Assembly (NCBI GenBank): GCA_027296925.1
Contig: JAPUIP010000334.1
Location: forward strand, 1 to 23,954
Direction: 5' to 3'
Length of the DNA stretch: 23,954 nt
Source: Candidatus Poribacteria bacterium
GTDB taxonomy: Bacteria; Poribacteria; WGA-4E; PCPOR2b
The translations under genes and the position numbers were made by a program. Numbering within the stretch: the stretch's first letter is position 1; each line of letters starts with the position of its first letter. The notes beneath the pieces were generated by a model. It ran no database searches. It was not told the DNA's origin and saw nothing but the letters and a program-made list of their open reading frames with translations. This document shows, in pieces, positions 8,648-16,441 of this stretch.

Positions 8648-9066
8648 TGATTCACTGAACGCGCTTGTTGGGCGTGCGCAAGTCTATGATCTCGCCGGCG
8701 TGGATTGCATCAACGCTGACGGATCTGGACATTCGCTGCAGCGAGCGCGTTTTGTTTAAGACGAACAATTCGGAGCTATGGGATCAAACCGGTAAAGTGG
8801 CCTCCGATTATGTCGCGCTAACGAAGGACGCTGCTCAATTGCTCGTTCACCGGGGTGTGCAAGCGGTGGGCATCGATTACCTCTCCGTGGATCTACCGGA
8901 CAGATCTGACTTCCCCGTGCATCATACTTTGCTCGACAGTCGAATCGCCATTATCGATGGACTGAACCTCCGTCATGTTGGTGCCGGAGAATACTTCCTG
9001 ATCTGTTTACCGCTCAGGCTCGCAGACGCTGAAGCGGTGCCGGCGCGTGCTATGTTACTGCGATAG
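8640..9066 (+). pseudogene. Cyclase-family (kynurenine formamidase-like) gene, truncated and frameshifted
   Basis: Two frames together read like the C-terminal half of a cyclase-family metal hydrolase. The first, from about 8640, gives DDSLNALVGRAQVYDLAGVD and breaks near 8712. The second continues with LTDLDIRCSERVLFKTNNSELW, then KDAAQLLVHRGVQAVGIDYLSVD, HHTLLDSRIAIIDGLNLRHV and GEYFLICLPLRL, and ends normally at 9064-9066. The N-terminal half that carries the metal-binding HxGTHxDxPxH motif of this family is absent; its place is taken by the 44-residue membrane gene. A shifted join plus a missing half means no active enzyme. The one-base shift alone could be a sequencing error, but the missing half could not. 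Confidence 0.65.
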
Positions 9067-9096
9067 TAGAACACCTTTTAATCGCGAGGATAACAA

Positions 9097-9966
9097 ATGC
9101 AGGCCATAAAGACTGACATCTATTTGGGGGATTGCCTGGAGGTGCTCACCGATTTTGAGGCAAACACATTCGATCTGATCATCACTTCGCCCCCATATGC
9201 TGACAGCAGAGCAAAGACTTATGGAGGAATTCAGCCTGATGAATACGTAGATTGGCTCCTTCCCAGAGCAAAAGAGATGTTAAGAGTCTTAAAGCCGAGT
9301 GGGACTTTCATTCTGAATATCAAAGAGAAGGTTGTTGCAGGAGAACGGCACACGTATGTCATTGAGTTAATACTTGAAATGAGAAAGCAGGGGTGGTTGT
9401 GGACAGAGGAATTTATCTGGCATAAGAAAAATTGTTACCCCGGAAAATGGCCAAACAGGTTCAGGGACGCTTGGGAGAGGTGCTTACAGTTTAACAAAAC
9501 CAAGAAGTTTAAGATGTATCAAGAAGCGGTTATGGTACCAATGGGCGATTGGGCTGACAAAAGATTGAGGAATCTCAGTGAAACCGATAAAATTCGGGAT
9601 AACTCCAGAGTGGGTAGTGGGTTTGGGAAAAACGTATCAAACTGGTTAAAACGAAAAATGGCTTATCCAACAAATGTACTGCATCTCGCAACGGAAACAG
9701 GGAATAGAAAACACAGCGCAGTTTTTCCGAGAGCTTTACCGGAGTGGTTTATTAAGCTATTTACCCAAGAACATGATTGGGTGCTTGACCCACTTGTCGG
9801 TTCCGGTACGACATGTCAAGTGTCTCAGGATTTGGCTAGAAACTCCGTCGGCATCGAGCTCTTCCCTGAAAACTATGAGCTGGCGAAGAAAAATATCAGA
9901 CCCACTCAGTATCTGCTATTTGAAGAGGCGCAATATGAAACCCATTACGAAACAGGAAATCACTGA
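9097..9966 (+). CDS. Beta-class DNA methyltransferase, probably N4-cytosine
   Basis: This S-adenosylmethionine-dependent DNA modification enzyme has 289 residues. The catalytic motif IV TSPPY is at 30-34, close to the N-terminus (YLGDCLEVL and FDLIITSPPY). The SAM-binding motif I, VLDPLVGSGTTC (229-240), is near the C-terminus and is followed by GIELFPENYELAKKNI. This order (IV, target recognition region, I) defines the beta class, and TSPPY is more usual in N4-cytosine enzymes than DPPY. The recognition site cannot be read. ATG 9097 has GAGGA six bases upstream. The stretch is visibly more AT-rich than neighbouring housekeeping genes, suggesting acquisition. Its 3' end overlaps the start of a restriction-enzyme remnant by 32 bases, so it is now probably an orphan methylase. 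Confidence 0.88.
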   Translation: MQAIKTDIYLGDCLEVLTDFEANTFDLIITSPPYADSRAKTYGGIQPDEYVDWLLPRAKEMLRVLKPSGTFILNIKEKVVAGERHTYVIELILEMRKQGWLWTEEFIWHKKNCYPGKWPNRFRDAWERCLQFNKTKKFKMYQEAVMVPMGDWADKRLRNLSETDKIRDNSRVGSGFGKNVSNWLKRKMAYPTNVLHLATETGNRKHSAVFPRALPEWFIKLFTQEHDWVLDPLVGSGTTCQVSQDLARNSVGIELFPENYELAKKNIRPTQYLLFEEAQYETHYETGNH

Positions 9967-10163
9967 TTATGTTGAAGCGAACATTCAAGAATTTCATCAG
10001 AAAAGAATAGAAAACCTCCAAAGAAAAAAATGATCGGTTTATGCAAGAATATGCCAAAGTTATTAACAGATTTTCTCTGGAATTCATCACAACATTTTGC
10101 GATGCTGATGGCAATATACGTTGGGATAATCTCGTCAAATTTAACTCCGCGCGATCCGCTTAA
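9935..10163 (+). pseudogene. Restriction endonuclease remnant with internal deletion
   Basis: A frame starting at ATG 9935 inside the methyltransferase gene encodes a 32-residue N-terminus (MKPITKQEITDYVEANIQEF, HQKRIENLQRKK) and stops at 10031-10033. In a different frame, directly after, 10032-10163 encodes a C-terminus-like segment (FMQEYAKVINRFSLEFITTF, then FCDADGNIRWDNLVKFNSAR). The head resembles, from memory, the start of PmeII-family type II restriction enzymes. The tail has the look of the end of such a protein. The middle, a few hundred residues, is gone and the two pieces are out of frame. The reading as a deleted partner of the upstream methyltransferase is inference from position, overlap and shared AT-rich composition. 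Confidence 0.55.
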
Positions 10164-10198
10164 AAAGTGCTGTACCACCCACTGAGACCACTACGCTT

Positions 10199-10939
10199 AT
10201 GCCAGATAAAATCGTCGGTCGGCATTCTGTTTTGGAGGTCTTACGCCATGGCAACCGCGAGATTGAGCGCATCCTGATTGCCCAGGGGAAGGGACATCCC
10301 CGCCTTCGGCAAATCCAATCAATTGCCGAGAAAAAGGGCATCCGCTGTGATTTTGTCTTGCGTCGAGAGTTGGATCAGATTGAAGCCACCGTCCCCCATC
10401 AAGGTGTCATCGCCCTCGTTAGCCCCACAAGTTACACAGATCTGCAAACCATCATTTCGTCTGCGCAAAACGTCGCTCGTGTGCCAATCCTGATCATGCT
10501 CGATCAGATCCAAGACCCACGCAATCTTGGGGCGATTATCCGAATAGCTGACGCAGTCAGGGCTGATGGGGTCATCATTCCGAAGCACAAGGCTGCTGGC
10601 GTTACGACATCCGCCCACAAGACTTCGGCAGGAAGTTCTGAGTATGTGCCTATCGCGCAAGTAACCAATCTCGCTCGGACAATCGAGACCCTCAAGGCGG
10701 CTGGCATCTGGGTAATCGGCGCGGATCAGGATGCATCAACCCCTTATACTCAGGCAGATTTAACCGTGCCCGTCTGTCTCGTTCTCGGCAGCGAAGCGGA
10801 AGGGCTTCGTCGCCTCGTCAAGGAAAAATGCGACCTACTCGTCCACCTGCCGATGTTCGGTCACGTCCCATCGCTCAACGTCTCAGTTACCGCGGGCGTA
10901 CTATTGTACGAAGTCGTTCGTCAAAGAGGGAATGCGTAA
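10199..10939 (+). CDS. rlmB: 23S rRNA 2'-O-ribose methyltransferase, TrmH/RlmB family
   Basis: This SPOUT-class methyltransferase has 246 residues. It has the small substrate-binding domain (IVGRHSVLEVLRHGNREIER at the N-terminus, then HQGVIALV near residue 67) followed by the knotted catalytic domain with its three motifs: LDQIQDPRNLGAIIRIADA (about 100-118), LVLGSEAEGLRRLV (about 194-207) and LPMFGHVPSLNVSVTAGVLL (about 217-236). RlmB modifies a guanosine in 23S rRNA domain V in E. coli. Close relatives modify other rRNA or tRNA sites, so the exact nucleotide is not certain. There is no strong ribosome binding site before ATG 10199. It converges on radC with only 38 bases between the stops and no evident hairpin terminator. 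Confidence 0.85.
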   Translation: MPDKIVGRHSVLEVLRHGNREIERILIAQGKGHPRLRQIQSIAEKKGIRCDFVLRRELDQIEATVPHQGVIALVSPTSYTDLQTIISSAQNVARVPILIMLDQIQDPRNLGAIIRIADAVRADGVIIPKHKAAGVTTSAHKTSAGSSEYVPIAQVTNLARTIETLKAAGIWVIGADQDASTPYTQADLTVPVCLVLGSEAEGLRRLVKEKCDLLVHLPMFGHVPSLNVSVTAGVLLYEVVRQRGNA

Positions 10940-10977
10940 ATTTTGCGCGCTCCATTTGACGTTTCACGATCCAACCC

Positions 10978-11688
10978 TCAGATTAGCCCCTCCTCCTTCA
11001 AACTGATATAACACCCATCCCCGATGATAACGTGATCCACCACAGGAATCTGGATATAATTTCCGGCTTCGATCAACTGCGTTGTCGCTCGAACGTCCTC
11101 TTGGCTTGGTGTCGGATCGCCCGACGGGTGGTTATGGACTAGGATAATTGATGCCGCCGCCTCCTCAACCGCGAATCGAAAGACCTCGCGAGGATGGATA
11201 ATGCTTGCGTTTAAGCTGCCCTCGAAGATCTGCCGCTGCTTAATCACGTTGTTCTTCGTATCGAGACAAAGGACGTAAAGGATCTCCTTCTGGCGATCGC
11301 GCATGGAGGGCATCATGATTCGGGCGACATCAGCGGGTGAGCCGATATTCGGTTTCTCTTCAAAAAATGCCGCCATCCGCCTGCCTAACTCGAAGGCCGC
11401 CATGATTTGGCTAGCTTTTACTTTCCCCATCCCTTTGATGCCTTCTGCGATCTGGATCTCGTTATCATTAGCGAGGCGCTTCAAATTGCCGTCGTATTTT
11501 TGAAGGAGTTGCTCCCCAACCTGAACAGCGGTTGCATTCTCCGTACCTGTCCGAATAATAATCGCAATCAGTTCCGACGTTTTGAGGATCTGTGGCCCAT
11601 GTTTGTAAAGCCTTTCAAGTGGGCGTTCATCTTCGGGAAGATCTTTAATCCGAACGCGGTATTGTGTGGTCTCCATCTTCAACCCCAT
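10978..11688 (-). CDS. radC: RadC/JAB-domain DNA repair-associated protein
   Basis: The protein is 236 residues on the minus strand. The N-terminal part has the helix-hairpin-helix-like region (KTSELIAIIIRTGTEN, then GIKGMGKVKASQIMAAFELG). The C-terminal JAB1/MPN-like metal domain carries GSLNASIIHPREVF and the JAMM-type HNHPSGDPTPSQED, then VVDHVIIGDG. The family is widespread, and its role in recombination or repair was proposed historically but remains uncertain. Two starts are possible, ATG at 11688 and at 11676 (METTQ); neither has a strong ribosome binding site. A strong promoter lies about 70 bases upstream, and the gene is divergent from the proteasome operon. Confidence 0.92.
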   Translation of the reverse strand: MGLKMETTQYRVRIKDLPEDERPLERLYKHGPQILKTSELIAIIIRTGTENATAVQVGEQLLQKYDGNLKRLANDNEIQIAEGIKGMGKVKASQIMAAFELGRRMAAFFEEKPNIGSPADVARIMMPSMRDRQKEILYVLCLDTKNNVIKQRQIFEGSLNASIIHPREVFRFAVEEAAASIILVHNHPSGDPTPSQEDVRATTQLIEAGNYIQIPVVDHVIIGDGCYISLKEEGLI

Positions 11689-11757
11689 GTTTTTATTTGG
11701 TGACTTTTCTATGCAAGCTCTCCAGCATTCCGCATTTATCGGGAAAGAGTAAGCGAG

Positions 11758-11786
11758 ATTATATCAGAATGAAAAGAATCAGGCAA
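11758..11786 (-). promoter_or_regulatory. Extended -10 promoter for radC
   Basis: On the minus strand TTGCCT (11786-11781) and a perfect TATAAT (11763-11758) are 17 bases apart, with TG one base before the -10 hexamer (an extended -10). The radC start is about 70 bases downstream. This is the best sigma70 match seen in the window. Confidence 0.7.
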
Positions 11787-11847
11787 TAATTAAACAGTGG
11801 AGAGGAAACTCAAGAAATTGACCTGATCGGATGTAGGGATTTTTGAG

Positions 11848-11876
11848 TTGATGTTTGCTGGGCGATGTGATAGAAT
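11848..11876 (+). promoter_or_regulatory. Promoter of the proteasome operon
   Basis: TTGATG (11848-11853) and TAGAAT (11871-11876) are separated by 17 bases, oriented towards the proteasome ATPase. Transcription should begin near 11883, giving a leader of about 175 bases before ATG 12057. Together with the radC promoter this makes 11689-12056 a divergent regulatory region. No obvious operator is seen, but a short leader frame and small hairpins (for example GCTTT-CTCT-AAAGC near 11983) are present. Confidence 0.55.
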
Positions 11877-11920
11877 ACAAAAGCATTTCATATGATGACT
11901 GATCTGATAGGTCGAAATCG

Positions 11921-12067
11921 ATGAACATAAGCTATGGAATACTTGGCGTGCTTCAGGAAGCTTTCAGAAGCGATTCCCCCGCGCTTTCTCTAAAGCAGAG
12001 GAAATGGAGCAGCGTGATTCAAAATGACGTAAACTACCCGTTTGGGGAGGAGTTCAATGCGCAATAA
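11921..12067 (+). CDS. Possible 48-residue leader ORF overlapping arc start
   Basis: ATG 11921 opens a frame ending in TAA at 12065-12067, overlapping the ATPase start (12057) by 11 bases. The peptide begins MNISYGILGVLQEAFRSDS and shows no recognised family. AGG about 8 bases upstream is a weak ribosome binding site. If translated it could couple or modulate ATPase translation; if not, it is a chance frame. Evidence is only the frame, the overlap and its place in the predicted transcript. Confidence 0.25.
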   Translation: MNISYGILGVLQEAFRSDSPALSLKQRKWSSVIQNDVNYPFGEEFNAQ

Positions 12068-13811
12068 AAAAAATAGGAACCGACCTGATATAATACCGGA
12101 AGAAGGTTTTAGCCTGTTTGACGATGATATTGAGGACGAAACCGAAGATGATGATGATCAGGTAGGCACGCCCCGTTCCTTGATGTTAGTGGACCAACTA
12201 ATTGATGCGACCCATGAAAACGATCGCCGGCGACCACTCCTATATCAACTGCGACGCACGATCATAGAAGATGAGATGACTTTTCAGGAAGCGCGGGAAG
12301 CGATTGTCGAGATGCAGGAGACCATCGAAAAATTGACGTCTCCTGCGAATCGGATTGGGACGCTGCTCGGACTCCCGAAAAAGGAGATCGCCCGCGTGAT
12401 TATCGGTGGGTCGGAATATTACGCCAACATAGACCCACAACTCGATCCGGCATCTCTCAAGATCGGTTTCAGTGTACTCCTCAACGAAGCTTACGTTGTT
12501 GTCGGTGAATTGGGGTATAGCACATCGGGCTTGATTGCGAAAATTGCCAATCTCATGCCTGATGGTCGGTTGCGCGTTGGTCAAGAGCCGGGCGGTTTAC
12601 AATCGTCCATCCTGGAACGCTCGACGGATTTGGCAAATGTGAAGCTTAAAGTCGGCGACGAAGTGCGCATGGACCCCAACTTCAAAGTAGCGCTGGAGCG
12701 ATTGGAAGCTCAAGAGGCAAAGGACTACTATCTCGAAGAAGTCCCCGAACTTCCCTGGTCGAAAGTGGGTGGACTGGACGACACCATTCAGTTGATCAAA
12801 GACACCATCGAGCTTCCGATTTTACACCCCGACCTTTTCGATCGCTTCCAATATACGCCGCCGAAAGGCTTTCTCTTGTATGGGCCGCCGGGCTGTGGGA
12901 AGACGCTCATTGGCAAGGCAACCGCCCATAACCTAATGCAACGGCTGAGTCTCGAAGAGGGTGTCGATGTTGAAGGGTGCTTCTTGCACATTAAGGGCCC
13001 CGAGATCCTGAATATGTGGCTTGGCGAATCGGAACGCAAAGTCCGCGAGATTTTTCAGATTGCGCGTGAGAAGCGTAAAGAAGGCTACTTACCCTTTGTG
13101 TTCATCGATGAAGCGGAATCGATTTTGGGCACTCGCCATTCATTCCGTTCCCACAACATCTCCAACACCGTTGTCCCGATGTTCTGTGCCGAAATGGATG
13201 GCATCGAGTCCTTGCAAGATGTCGTGATCATCCTTGCAACGAACCGCCCCGATCTGATTGATCCGGCGATTTTACGCCCCGGGCGAATTGATCGGAAAAT
13301 CAAAGTTGGCCGTCCCGGCGACGAGGCATCAAGAGCCATTTTCCGAATCTATCTCACCTCCGATTTACCTATCCATCCAGACGTTCTCGACGCCCATGAG
13401 GGTGATGCAGACGCGGCTGTTTCGGATCTCATTGATCAGGTCTGTGATGAACTGTTCCGCCGGAATGACGATAATAGGTTCTTAGAGGTTTCCCTGCGAA
13501 GTGGTCGTCGAGATATTCTGTATCGTGGGGATCTCTGCAGTGGCGCCATAATCGCCTCGATTGTTCAGCGAGCTAAGGAATTTGCGATTAAGCGTGCGAT
13601 TGAAAACAACGCGCAATCGGTTGGAATTCTTGCTGACGATCTCTTGAAGGGCGCCTTAGCGGAGTACCGCGAAAATGACATCTTTCCCCCGACGGATAAC
13701 ATTGAGGATTGGCTCAAGCTCCTCGATTACGATCCGGAGAACGTTGTGAAAGTCGCCCCAATCCGTCCAGAGAAATCACCCCACCGAAGAACGACAACCG
13801 GCGTGATCTAG
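12057..13811 (+). CDS. arc: Proteasome-associated AAA+ ATPase (ARC/Mpa)
   Basis: This hexameric unfoldase should recognise Pup/UBact-tagged proteins and feed them into the 20S core. The protein is 584 residues. In order: a very acidic N-terminal tail (DDDIEDETEDDDD near 22-34), a coiled coil (about 60-95) of the type that binds Pup, an OB-fold region (about 98-205) that includes LLGLPKKEIARVIIGGSEYY, and the AAA domain. The AAA domain has Walker A GPPGCGKT (276-283), Walker B FVFIDE (347-352), sensor 1 ATNRPD (394-399) and arginine fingers in RPGRIDR (407-413). ATG 12057 is preferred over a TTG 15 bases upstream because GGGGAGG sits 6-7 bases before it. Oddity: the C-terminus is TTTGVI, not the GQYL-type penultimate-Tyr end that docks on the core in mycobacteria. 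Confidence 0.95.
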   Translation: MRNKKNRNRPDIIPEEGFSLFDDDIEDETEDDDDQVGTPRSLMLVDQLIDATHENDRRRPLLYQLRRTIIEDEMTFQEAREAIVEMQETIEKLTSPANRIGTLLGLPKKEIARVIIGGSEYYANIDPQLDPASLKIGFSVLLNEAYVVVGELGYSTSGLIAKIANLMPDGRLRVGQEPGGLQSSILERSTDLANVKLKVGDEVRMDPNFKVALERLEAQEAKDYYLEEVPELPWSKVGGLDDTIQLIKDTIELPILHPDLFDRFQYTPPKGFLLYGPPGCGKTLIGKATAHNLMQRLSLEEGVDVEGCFLHIKGPEILNMWLGESERKVREIFQIAREKRKEGYLPFVFIDEAESILGTRHSFRSHNISNTVVPMFCAEMDGIESLQDVVIILATNRPDLIDPAILRPGRIDRKIKVGRPGDEASRAIFRIYLTSDLPIHPDVLDAHEGDADAAVSDLIDQVCDELFRRNDDNRFLEVSLRSGRRDILYRGDLCSGAIIASIVQRAKEFAIKRAIENNAQSVGILADDLLKGALAEYRENDIFPPTDNIEDWLKLLDYDPENVVKVAPIRPEKSPHRRTTTGVI

Positions 13812-13861
13812 CCATCAGAGGTCCGCAGTAACGATTCAATGCCCGACTTGTCTTAAAAATT

Positions 13862-15370
13862 ATGCAGAGACTTTTTGGAATCGAAACGGAATATGGGATT
13901 ACGCTTGAGGCTGAGGAGAATGTCGATCCCGTTAAGCAATCTATCGAGTTAATCAAAAGTTATCGGCCGGATGATTTCCGACCGATGTGGGATTATAGTG
14001 GCGAAGATCCGTTCCGTGACGAACGTGGCTTTCGTGCAGCGACCTTGCAGGAGCACCCGGACGAGCTAAAATATCAGGAAGCTGACCGGCAGCGAAACCT
14101 TTCCTTCGTCGAAATTAAAAGCGATCTGATTCTGGTGAATGGCGCCCGCCTCTACAATGACCATGCTCACCCAGAATATTCCACGCCTGAATGTCGAAGC
14201 CTTTTTCAATTGGTCGCTCACGACAAAGCTGGAGAGCGAATTCTCCAGCAATGCGCGATCCGGCGTAGTGAAAAATTGGGCAAACAGGTTCTTCTCTACA
14301 AAAACAACACCGATTTTCATGGACACAGTTACGGCTGCCACGATAACTATCTGATGCGGCGAGATATTCCTTTCGATTATCTAAAAGAGAGCATCCTGCC
14401 ATTCTTTGTGACGCGGCAGATCTTTGCCGGCGCGGGGAAAGTAGGGTTCGAAACAGAATCGGGAATGAGCGCCGCCGGTTTCTTTCAGCTTGCGCAACGG
14501 TCCGATTTTTTCCACGTCGAAGTCAGCGTCGATACGATGCACAACCGCCCCATTGTGAACACGCGCGATGAACCGCATGCGGATGCGGCAAAATATCGCC
14601 GCTTGCACGGCATCGTCGGTGACGCGAACATGTCGGAGTATACGACGGCACTTAAGATCGGGACAACCGCACTCGTCATTGATCTCATCGAGCAGAAGCG
14701 CATTCCGGATCACTTTGCCCTCCGCGACCCCATCCATACAATTAAGGAGATCTCCCGCGATCAGACGTATCAGTGGCAGTTTGAGTTAGCCAATGGCAAG
14801 ACAATTTCTGCAATCGATTTGCAGCGAGAATACCTCGCATTAGCCCAAAAGTATCTGGATGCGGAAAGCGACGATACGGATTGGGTCCTCATCGAGTGGG
14901 AATCGGTCCTTGATGAACTCGAAAGCAATCCGATGAATCTCACCGATCGATTGGATTGGGTCGCCAAAAAATGGCTGCTCGACGAATTCATCACGGAGGA
15001 AGGTCTGACTTGGGATGATCCATGGCTGCAGAGCCTCGATCTCGAATATCACAACATCGATCAAGAGACGGGGCTATACTATGGGCTTGAAGCACAGGGA
15101 TTGATGCGGCGTGTCGTTACCGATCAACAGATCGACTACGCCCGCCACAATCCGCCTGCGGATACCCGTGCCTACTTTCGAGGGAAATCGTTGGAAAAAT
15201 TCCGTCCGCATGTGAAATCTGTCCAGTGGGACAATATCACATTCAATGTGAAAGGAAAAAGCCCCGTTTCGATTAGCATGAATCAACTCATAGATCTGGA
15301 CATTACGGAAAGGTACAATCGCATTCTTGATCAGTCTCAGACCGTTGAGGCATTGGTTGACAATTTATGA
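13862..15370 (+). CDS. dop: Depupylase/deamidase Dop
   Basis: This carboxylate-amine-ligase-fold enzyme removes Pup/UBact from targets and, in species whose Pup ends in Gln, deamidates it. The protein is 502 residues. It starts MQRLFGIETEYGI, with Glu8 as a likely metal ligand. The stretch at about 41-93 (MWDYSGEDPFRDERGF and onward to VNGARLY) corresponds to the Dop-specific loop region, and NDHAHPEYSTPE (99-110) holds the catalytic-type Asp100. These features distinguish it from PafA encoded downstream. Further shared blocks are LLYKNNTDFHGHSYGCHDNY and MSEYTTALKIGTTALV. It follows arc by 50 bases and precedes the modifier gene by 63. No clear ribosome binding site precedes ATG 13862. Because the modifier already ends in Glu, its main job here should be depupylation. 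Confidence 0.93.
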   Translation: MQRLFGIETEYGITLEAEENVDPVKQSIELIKSYRPDDFRPMWDYSGEDPFRDERGFRAATLQEHPDELKYQEADRQRNLSFVEIKSDLILVNGARLYNDHAHPEYSTPECRSLFQLVAHDKAGERILQQCAIRRSEKLGKQVLLYKNNTDFHGHSYGCHDNYLMRRDIPFDYLKESILPFFVTRQIFAGAGKVGFETESGMSAAGFFQLAQRSDFFHVEVSVDTMHNRPIVNTRDEPHADAAKYRRLHGIVGDANMSEYTTALKIGTTALVIDLIEQKRIPDHFALRDPIHTIKEISRDQTYQWQFELANGKTISAIDLQREYLALAQKYLDAESDDTDWVLIEWESVLDELESNPMNLTDRLDWVAKKWLLDEFITEEGLTWDDPWLQSLDLEYHNIDQETGLYYGLEAQGLMRRVVTDQQIDYARHNPPADTRAYFRGKSLEKFRPHVKSVQWDNITFNVKGKSPVSISMNQLIDLDITERYNRILDQSQTVEALVDNL

Positions 15371-15419
15371 CTTGATTAGAGATAAAACGCAAGCGATATT
15401 GCGTTGAGTCAATCCCTAC

Positions 15420-15425
15420 AGGAGG
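15420..15425 (+). promoter_or_regulatory. Ribosome binding site fixing the modifier start
   Basis: AGGAGG at 15420-15425, 8 bases before ATG 15434, decides the start of the small modifier. The in-frame TTG at 15404 has no such site and would add ten residues (MSQSLQEVIT) read through the Shine-Dalgarno sequence itself. Confidence 0.8.
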
Positions 15426-15433
15426 TCATTACC

Positions 15434-15628
15434 ATGACAGTACAACATTTTACTTTTCTCCGCGACCGCATTCAAAGACCTGTGAAACCCGTTGAGCCCG
15501 GTGATGGGGACGATGATGGTCCCAGACGCCCGGAGGTTACGAAGCCAGACACGAAAAATCTGATCCGTCGGATGCGGCGTGTTGATAAAGATCAATCCAG
15601 GCGTTATCGCCAACGAACAGGTGAATAG
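15434..15628 (+). CDS. ubact: Prokaryotic ubiquitin-like protein (UBact/Pup type)
   Basis: This is the small protein tag of the operon, 64 residues from ATG 15434. It is highly charged and looks disordered. An N-terminal segment (MTVQHFTFLRDRIQRPVKPV) is followed by an acidic Gly/Asp linker (EPGDGDDDGP), then PEVTKPDTKNLIRRMRRV and a C-terminal block ending in DKDQSRRYRQRTGE. The modifier ends in Glu, so its side chain can be ligated directly. Actinobacterial Pup ends in GGE or GGQ. The RTGE end with YRQ before it matches what I recall of UBact proteins from Gram-negative phyla. Identity rests on size, composition, C-terminus and position between dop and prcB. The prcB ribosome binding site lies inside its last codons. 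Confidence 0.88.
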   Translation: MTVQHFTFLRDRIQRPVKPVEPGDGDDDGPRRPEVTKPDTKNLIRRMRRVDKDQSRRYRQRTGE

Positions 15629-15631
15629 CCA

Positions 15632-16441
15632 ATGACAAACTACAAGGGGGATTTTCTGGACCTCTTGAAGGCACACGACTGTCAGATTCAACTCAACCCG
15701 TCCTCAACGTCTGTAAGCGGGTCAACGCATCACTTCGAGGAAACAGAAGGAACAACTGTCGTTGCTGTGCGCTATAAGGAAGGCGTGATCGTGGCGGGCG
15801 ATCGGCGGGCAACGGCGGGAACTTCTGTCATCTATGATCGTGCAGAAAAGTTACTGCGGATCGACGAATACTCTGTCCTGGCGATCGCCGGCTCTCCTGC
15901 GATGGCTTACGAAATGGCGCGGGCCCTTGAACATTCGTTCCAATATTTTCGGCGAAGTCAACTGCAGGAATTGAGCCTGGAAGGTAAGCTCAGAATGCTT
16001 TCCCGCCTCATCCGCGAAAATCTACCGATGACGTTGCAGGGCATCGGCGGGGTCATCCCGATCTTTGCCCTCTACGATCTGCAGAGCGATAATGACAACG
16101 GTGGCAAAATTTTCTTTTATGACGCACTCGGTGCCCATTTTGAAAGTGCCGATTTTGCAACGTCTGGGTCTGGCTCTGTGTGGATTCGTGGGGTATTGTA
16201 TTATCAGAATCGTTGGGGAGAGACGCAACTCGCCAACATGGATGAGCAGGAGGCGACGATTACCATCCTGCGGTTGCTCGATGCGGCTTCGGAGTATGAC
16301 GCTGCGACAAGCGGCTATAACCCGAAATCGAACATCTTTCCAACAGTTAAAACCATTACGAAAGACGGCATTCAGGATATCTCTGACGAACAACTCGGAG
16401 AAATCTATACGCAATTTATAGAGACAACGCATGCTAGATGA
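15632..16441 (+). CDS. prcB: 20S proteasome beta subunit
   Basis: This is the catalytic Ntn-hydrolase subunit of the core particle. The protein is 269 residues with a propeptide of 40 residues ending in EETEG, after which Thr41 becomes the mature N-terminal nucleophile (TTVVAVRYKEG). Counting from it, Asp17 (AGDRRAT) and Lys33 (AEKLLRI) are in their expected places, and a Ser-Gly-rich SGSGS follows near the middle. These residues indicate an active protease. An AGGTGA at 15619-15624, within the last codons of the modifier gene, is 7 bases before ATG 15632. The end overlaps prcA by 11 bases, so the two subunits are probably translationally coupled for equal supply. Confidence 0.95.
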   Translation: MTNYKGDFLDLLKAHDCQIQLNPSSTSVSGSTHHFEETEGTTVVAVRYKEGVIVAGDRRATAGTSVIYDRAEKLLRIDEYSVLAIAGSPAMAYEMARALEHSFQYFRRSQLQELSLEGKLRMLSRLIRENLPMTLQGIGGVIPIFALYDLQSDNDNGGKIFFYDALGAHFESADFATSGSGSVWIRGVLYYQNRWGETQLANMDEQEATITILRLLDAASEYDAATSGYNPKSNIFPTVKTITKDGIQDISDEQLGEIYTQFIETTHAR

